Source: CAYJBH01 sp964370765 (lineage in GTDB: Bacteria; Bacillota; Clostridia; Oscillospirales; Ruminococcaceae). Taken from it: a DNA stretch of 19,007 nt. The translations under genes were made by a program, and so were the position numbers. Below the pieces are notes generated by a model that was given only the letters and a program-made list of their open reading frames with translations, ran no database searches and had not been told where the DNA came from. Positions 15,206 through 19,007 of this stretch are shown here, one piece after another. The DNA lies in the NCBI GenBank assembly GCA_964370765.1, contig CAYJKW010000041.1, forward strand, positions 1 to 19,007. Direction: 5' to 3'. How positions within the stretch are numbered: the stretch's first letter is position 1; the number at the start of each line of letters is the position of its first letter.

Positions 15206-17005
15206 CTACTGTACATAGTCGATTACAATTACTATTTCAGTGCCGCAAGGCGATGATTTTACTACCAACGATGCTTGGTCGCGATAAAATAGCTTAAGGC
15301 GTTCCTTAATGTTGCGAATACCAAATCCACTACCGTTGCTTACCCTATCTTTATGTGCAACTATCTCATCGTTATTGTTTACCGCATCGACCATATCCTG
15401 CGGCATACCAGCGCCATCATCTAATATTCTTATTGTTAGTGTATCGTTAATATCTGTAGCTGTGATAGTTATCTTGCCACCCGGTTGGTCTTTTTCCATT
15501 AATCCGTGGATAATAGCATTTTCTACAATTGGCTGTAGTGTTAACTTTAAAATATCTCTTGTTCTAAAATCTGCGTCGGCAACTATCTCAAATTCGATCT
15601 GCCCCTCAAACCTTATCTGCTGTAACTTTAAATAGGTCTCGGTATGTTCTAACTCTTCTGAAACGGTAATTATCTCTCTTCCTTTAGCAAGTGTAAGGCG
15701 ATAAAACTTAGATAGCAGCTGCACCATCTCTACAATATCCTCTGCTTTATGTTTTCTTGCCATCCAGTTTATACTGTCAAGTGAGTTATATAGAAAATGA
15801 GAGTCTATCTGTGAATGTAATAATGAAAGGGTTGCATTTTTATGGGCAAGCTCCTCCTCCAAAAGGCGCTCGGTAAGGGTTTCGTTATTATCGTATAACG
15901 TTTTATGAAAAAGAAGCACCTTTCGCAGATCTTCTCTAAACTCCCAGTTTTCACTATCTTCGTCCGCACTCGAATCGGCTGTAGCTATTCTATTAAAAAC
16001 GTTTGCAACCCTGTCGTTAAGCTTTTTTGATACAATAATATCTAATAAAATAATGAAAATAAGAATAAATACCGCAATCGTTAAATATAACTGTAACGAC
16101 GTATCCCCGCTGGTAAATATATTATTATTAGGTGCAACAGCTACTACCGTCCAACCGGTTGTCTCAACAGTCTTGCTAATGACATAGCTATCACTGAAAT
16201 TCTCAAGCTTAATCTCAGAAGAATTATTTAGCTGTTGTATATCCACCCCGTAAATATTGCTAAAGCTCTTACCTATCTGTAATTCATCGGTAGAACTTAT
16301 TATATTCGAATTACTATCCACAAGTATTATACAGGCACCGGAGGAAGCACTAAGACTTTTTAAAAGCCGCCTTACATCCTCTTCGGCTACATATACACTA
16401 ACAACCCCGCCAAGATAACCGAAATTTTCGTAGTCAATTAGGTTTCTTGCACCACCAAAATAACCGCCCTCGTTGCCAATATTCAACGATTCAGATTCAA
16501 ATAAGCCGGTCCAATATATATCTGTTGTTGATAGGTCCTCCTGTGTAATTCCTATCTCTTCCAGCTTATCTATTCCTAAAAACCTATAGTTATGCCCAAT
16601 GTAAATTGGATCATCCTCGTAATAAATAGTGGAGTAAACGGGAATATTATTATAGAAATTATTGCTAATTAGCTCTTGAATATAGTTGTAGTTATACAGC
16701 TGTTCATCGAGTGATAACCGATCAGCGGATATTATAGCGGAGTTTAGTATCGTTGGGTCAAGTACAAGTGTTTCAGAGATTTCCTCGATATGAATAGCAA
16801 GCTGGTTAATATTCTCACCAAGATAATCCACCCCCTGTGTTACAATGTTACTGTTAAAGTCCTGCACCTGCCTACTGAAAAAAAACAGATATATTGCGAT
16901 AGATAAACCAAGTATTACAACGTTTACCGAAAAAATAAGTATCAGCAATTTTATGCGAAAACTTAATGATAGCCAACGATTTTTTATATTGTTAATGATA
17001 TTCAA
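15206..17005 (-). CDS. YesM-type sensor histidine kinase with large extracellular sensor
   Basis: A 599-residue membrane kinase. TM1 lies at ~19-43 and TM2 at ~304-326, leaving an outside sensor of about 260 residues that looks like a double Cache domain (YFGGARNLIDYENFGYLGGVV; GACIILVDSNSNIISSTD; TGWTVVAVAP). Inside are a linker/HAMP-like region, a helical segment rich in Glu/Leu, and the His_kinase domain. The phospho-acceptor is His403 in QIDSHFLYNSLDSINW; most relatives read NPHFLYN, so the two preceding residues differ. The ATPase domain has QPIVENAIIHG (491-501), DDGAGM (529-534) and GSGFGIRNIKERL (558-570). The start is TTG with AAGGA about eight bases upstream. It most likely senses an extracellular sugar and controls the adjacent ABC operon with the divergent response regulator. 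Confidence 0.92.
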   Translation of the reverse strand: MNIINNIKNRWLSLSFRIKLLILIFSVNVVILGLSIAIYLFFFSRQVQDFNSNIVTQGVDYLGENINQLAIHIEEISETLVLDPTILNSAIISADRLSLDEQLYNYNYIQELISNNFYNNIPVYSTIYYEDDPIYIGHNYRFLGIDKLEEIGITQEDLSTTDIYWTGLFESESLNIGNEGGYFGGARNLIDYENFGYLGGVVSVYVAEEDVRRLLKSLSASSGACIILVDSNSNIISSTDELQIGKSFSNIYGVDIQQLNNSSEIKLENFSDSYVISKTVETTGWTVVAVAPNNNIFTSGDTSLQLYLTIAVFILIFIILLDIIVSKKLNDRVANVFNRIATADSSADEDSENWEFREDLRKVLLFHKTLYDNNETLTERLLEEELAHKNATLSLLHSQIDSHFLYNSLDSINWMARKHKAEDIVEMVQLLSKFYRLTLAKGREIITVSEELEHTETYLKLQQIRFEGQIEFEIVADADFRTRDILKLTLQPIVENAIIHGLMEKDQPGGKITITATDINDTLTIRILDDGAGMPQDMVDAVNNNDEIVAHKDRVSNGSGFGIRNIKERLKLFYRDQASLVVKSSPCGTEIVIVIDYVQ

Positions 17006-17060
17006 TAGTCTATTCCTTAAAGTAATTTATTCGTACTTTTACCAAGAAAGGGGCTCGTAC

Positions 17061-18701
17061 ATGTTTAGTGTAATGATTGTCGATGACGAAAAACGCACAA
17101 TAGATGGTATTGTGGATAGTATCGATTGGGCAAAGCATGAAATAACAGATGTTAAATGGGCTCAAAATGGCCAACAGGCGTTAATTCAGCTTGACGAAAA
17201 ACCTGCTGATATTGTTATTACCGATATAAATATGCCCAGAATGAACGGAATTGAACTTGCACATCAACTGTGGGAGACAAGACCTCAAACAAAGGTTGTT
17301 TTTGTAACTGGATACTCTGACATAAATTATATCCGCTCTGCTTTTAAGTATGAGGCTGTGGACTATATTATGAAGCCCATAAATATTCAAGAGCTTAATG
17401 CTGCAATAGAAAAAAGCATAAGGAGCTTGAAGGAAGATAGCGAGAAGAAAAATTACCTAAACGAGATAGAGCGCAAGCTAAAGATAAGTCTTCCGTTGAT
17501 GCAGGATAAATTTTTTAAAAAACTTATTACTGATGGTATTAAAAACAACCTACAGCTTACAAGTGATATCGAGCGGTTACAGCTACAGCTCCAGTTTAGA
17601 CACAACTATGTTGTATTGGTGCTTTTAGTAAACAACTTCAAATATCAGGACGAATGGAACAACCTATCGTTATTTTCAACCGCAGTAATAAACATAACGC
17701 AAGAGTTAATATCAAAGGAAAGCCAAGGATACTGTTTCGAACATAGCGAAGATGAGTTTGTATGTATTTTACCATTGTCTGAGGTAGAAATCAATACAAA
17801 AAACATCGAAGCTATCTCGCATCGGCTTCAAACTATTGGTAACGAAATAAGTACACACCTAGAAAATATACTTGGTGTTACACTTTCAATAGGTGTAGGA
17901 AGTGTTGCACACGACCTTTCACAGATTGAGGGAAGCTTTGTCAAGGCAAAGCAGGCACTAAGCCGTAGATTCTTTTGTTCTAAAACTCAGATACTATTTG
18001 ATCAAAATAGTTCGGACAACTGTTTACCATCATATATAAGTGTAGACTTTAACCAGTATCAAAGAATATACAACCTATCTATTCAAGAAGATACTTTACA
18101 GGTAGTATTCATAATAAAAAATTTATTCGAAAGCATTCACTCTGCTAAAAACCCAAACGAGTATCAGGTAATTGTAATCTGCCATCAGATAGTATCGGCG
18201 GTCAACAGTGCCTTATTAGAGAAGGGCAATTTAAATGACGAGCAGCAGCAAGGAATAACTTTAATCTATGACACACTACAAAATTGCTCCACAATCAGTG
18301 AGATGGAGGAGGAGCTGTTGGCGTATGTTAGGCTTAACGTTGGCTCTAATTTAGAAAAAAATCCTACCGAGCAAGATGAATTGATAGCCGGCATAAAAAA
18401 ATATATCGATGAAAATTACACCGAGGCTATTACACTTAGTGTCCTTGCCGGCGAAGCCTTTATCTGCCAATCCTACCTATGTCTTTTATTCAAACAAAAA
18501 ACAGGCACCACCATAACAAACTATATTACCGACGTAAGGCTTGAAAAGGCAAAGCAGATGTTGAAAAATTCTGATAAAAAATTGATCGAGGTTTGCTTTG
18601 ATGTAGGCTTTAACGATAGCAAATACTTTAGTAGAATCTTTAAAAAATACACCGGATTTACGCCCAGCGAGTTCCGGATCTCGCAACAAAACGCTATATA
18701 A
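17061..18701 (+). CDS. YesN-type response regulator with AraC DNA-binding domain
   Basis: A 546-residue cytoplasmic transcription regulator. The receiver domain (~1-120) is complete: Asp8-Asp9, phospho-acceptor Asp55 in ITDINMPRMNG, Thr83 and Lys105 in MKP. The middle (~130-430) is the poorly conserved region typical of YesN proteins, with a degenerate GGDEF-like stretch (VTLSIGVGSVAHDLSQI). The last ~105 residues are an AraC-type double helix-turn-helix, with YIDENYTEAITLSVLA, VRLEKAKQMLKNSD, VCFDVGFNDSKYFSRIFKKYTGFTPSEFR. The open frame extends 72 codons further upstream into the antisense of the kinase gene; I choose the ATG with AAAGGGG seven bases before it because the receiver begins there. 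It is divergent from the kinase with a 55-bp gap. Confidence 0.93.
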   Translation: MFSVMIVDDEKRTIDGIVDSIDWAKHEITDVKWAQNGQQALIQLDEKPADIVITDINMPRMNGIELAHQLWETRPQTKVVFVTGYSDINYIRSAFKYEAVDYIMKPINIQELNAAIEKSIRSLKEDSEKKNYLNEIERKLKISLPLMQDKFFKKLITDGIKNNLQLTSDIERLQLQLQFRHNYVVLVLLVNNFKYQDEWNNLSLFSTAVINITQELISKESQGYCFEHSEDEFVCILPLSEVEINTKNIEAISHRLQTIGNEISTHLENILGVTLSIGVGSVAHDLSQIEGSFVKAKQALSRRFFCSKTQILFDQNSSDNCLPSYISVDFNQYQRIYNLSIQEDTLQVVFIIKNLFESIHSAKNPNEYQVIVICHQIVSAVNSALLEKGNLNDEQQQGITLIYDTLQNCSTISEMEEELLAYVRLNVGSNLEKNPTEQDELIAGIKKYIDENYTEAITLSVLAGEAFICQSYLCLLFKQKTGTTITNYITDVRLEKAKQMLKNSDKKLIEVCFDVGFNDSKYFSRIFKKYTGFTPSEFRISQQNAI

Positions 18702-18793
18702 AAAGCTGCAACTTTTATCTATTAAACTACATAGCAAAAACTTAAAGTGGCATTTCCTACACCTTGTACGGCGACTATTACCTTCCGGATTTT

Positions 18794-18843
18794 GCATTAC
18801 CCACCGAGAAAGAAGATTACTTTTTCGGTGGGTATTATAATGC
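18794..18843. other. Long stem-loop of unknown role downstream of the response regulator
   Basis: TACCCACCGAGAAAG (18798-18812) pairs with CTTTTTCGGTGGGTA (18820-18834), 15 pairs with one G-U, around a 7-nt loop; outer GCAT/ATGC arms extend it after an internal bulge. Neither strand has a T tract after it, so it is not a classic terminator. No open frame crosses it that I would call a gene. The rest of 18702-18918 shows only a short CCGG..CCGG inverted repeat at about 18890-18903. Confidence 0.5.
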
Positions 18844-18912
18844 GAATATTCATAACTTGCAGCGTGAGCACTGACAAACAAATAACGCCGGTTCGAGCCG
18901 GTCGTTTCCGAA

Positions 18913-18960
18913 AAAACAACAAACCCGATAGTCCACCGGACTATCGGGTTTGTGTTTTTT
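18913..18960 (-). terminator. Strong terminator behind tRNA-Pro (T tracts on both sides)
   Basis: A perfect 16-bp stem (ACAAACCCGATAGTCC and its complement, 18919-18934 with 18938-18953) has a 3-nt loop. On the - strand it is followed by GTTGTTTTTT, so it ends the tRNA transcript. On the + strand GTTTTTT follows, so it could also stop read-through from the response regulator gene. Confidence 0.92.
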
Positions 18961-19007
18961 GGTCGGGATGACACGACTCGAACGTGCGGCATCTTGGTCC
19001 CAAACCA
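18960..19007 (-). tRNA. tRNA-Pro (UGG), 3' part, cut by window end
   Basis: Read on the - strand, the window holds the anticodon loop TTTGGGA (anticodon TGG, G37), the 3' anticodon stem CCAAG, a five-base variable loop, the T arm GCACG-TTCGAGT-CGTGT, the acceptor strand CATCCCG, discriminator A and an encoded CCA. The terminal G72 would pair with C1, a hallmark of bacterial proline tRNAs. The 5' half lies beyond the window. It is followed at once by a strong terminator. Confidence 0.9.

Noticed and set aside
16845..17060. 72-codon upstream extension of the response regulator frame
   Set aside because: It overlaps the start of the sensor kinase on the other strand, encodes no receiver-like residues and has no good ribosome site; the ATG at 17061 has AAAGGGG and begins the receiver domain.
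18890..18903. GCCGGTTCGAGCCGG-like stretch as a remnant T arm of a tRNA
   Set aside because: With a seven-base T loop only three of five stem pairs form, and no anticodon or acceptor sequence is found upstream; treated as a chance inverted repeat.
18486..18992. 168-codon - strand open frame covering the end of the response regulator and the tRNA
   Set aside because: It runs through a tRNA, its terminator and the antisense of an AraC domain; no domain or start signal supports it.
1..19007. CRISPR arrays, insertion sequences, phage genes or toxin-antitoxin pairs
   Set aside because: I looked for regularly spaced repeats, transposase or integrase motifs and small paired genes and saw none; tRNA-Pro could be an integration target, but no integrase or duplicated tRNA end is in the window.

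Overview
The window looks like chromosomal DNA from an anaerobic, low-GC Gram-positive bacterium (Bacillota, probably class Clostridia). I infer this from the A+T-rich intergenic DNA, AAGGAG-type ribosome sites, some GTG/TTG starts, lipoproteins with acidic linkers, a ferredoxin-tailed aldo/keto reductase, a YesM/YesN-type two-component pair and CUT1 sugar ABC genes without their own ATPase. I cannot name a genus. Nothing suggests phage or transposon DNA.

Layout. Bases 1-435 are the 3' end of a GH13 alpha-glucosidase cut by the window edge. Bases 697-1095 encode a small lipoprotein with a cytochrome b5-like domain, with its own promoter and a strong terminator. A perfect-consensus promoter then drives a two-gene unit on the + strand: a GH4 alpha-galactosidase-type enzyme (1422-2741) and an Fe-S aldo/keto reductase (2771-3904), closed by a terminator at 3930-3967.

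From 14950 down to 4011, ten genes lie head to tail on the - strand and read as one operon. In transcription order they are: MalG-type permease, solute-binding lipoprotein, MalF-type permease, CoA-acylating semialdehyde dehydrogenase (MmsA type), HAD phosphatase, BtpA/SgcQ protein, OMPDC/HUMPS-type barrel, zinc polyol-type dehydrogenase, M42 metallopeptidase and FGGY sugar kinase. Gaps inside the catabolic part are 1-66 bp. The control genes follow: a YesM-type sensor kinase (15206-17005, - strand) and a divergent YesN/AraC response regulator (17061-18701, + strand). A partial tRNA-Pro(UGG) with its terminator ends the window.

How it may work. The sensor pair would detect an extracellular sugar-like ligand and switch on uptake of a polyol or sugar conjugate. 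The M42 enzyme, dehydrogenase, kinase, phosphatase and two TIM-barrel proteins would process it, and the MmsA-type enzyme would yield an acyl-CoA. The pairing of SgcQ-type and SgcX/M42-type genes with a phosphosugar barrel recalls the uncharacterised E. coli sgc operon, here with an ABC transporter instead of a PTS. The barrel lacks the Lys and second Asp of the family's DxKxxD motif, so its reaction may differ from known members. This gene set is the best candidate for an undescribed pathway; its substrate cannot be read from sequence.
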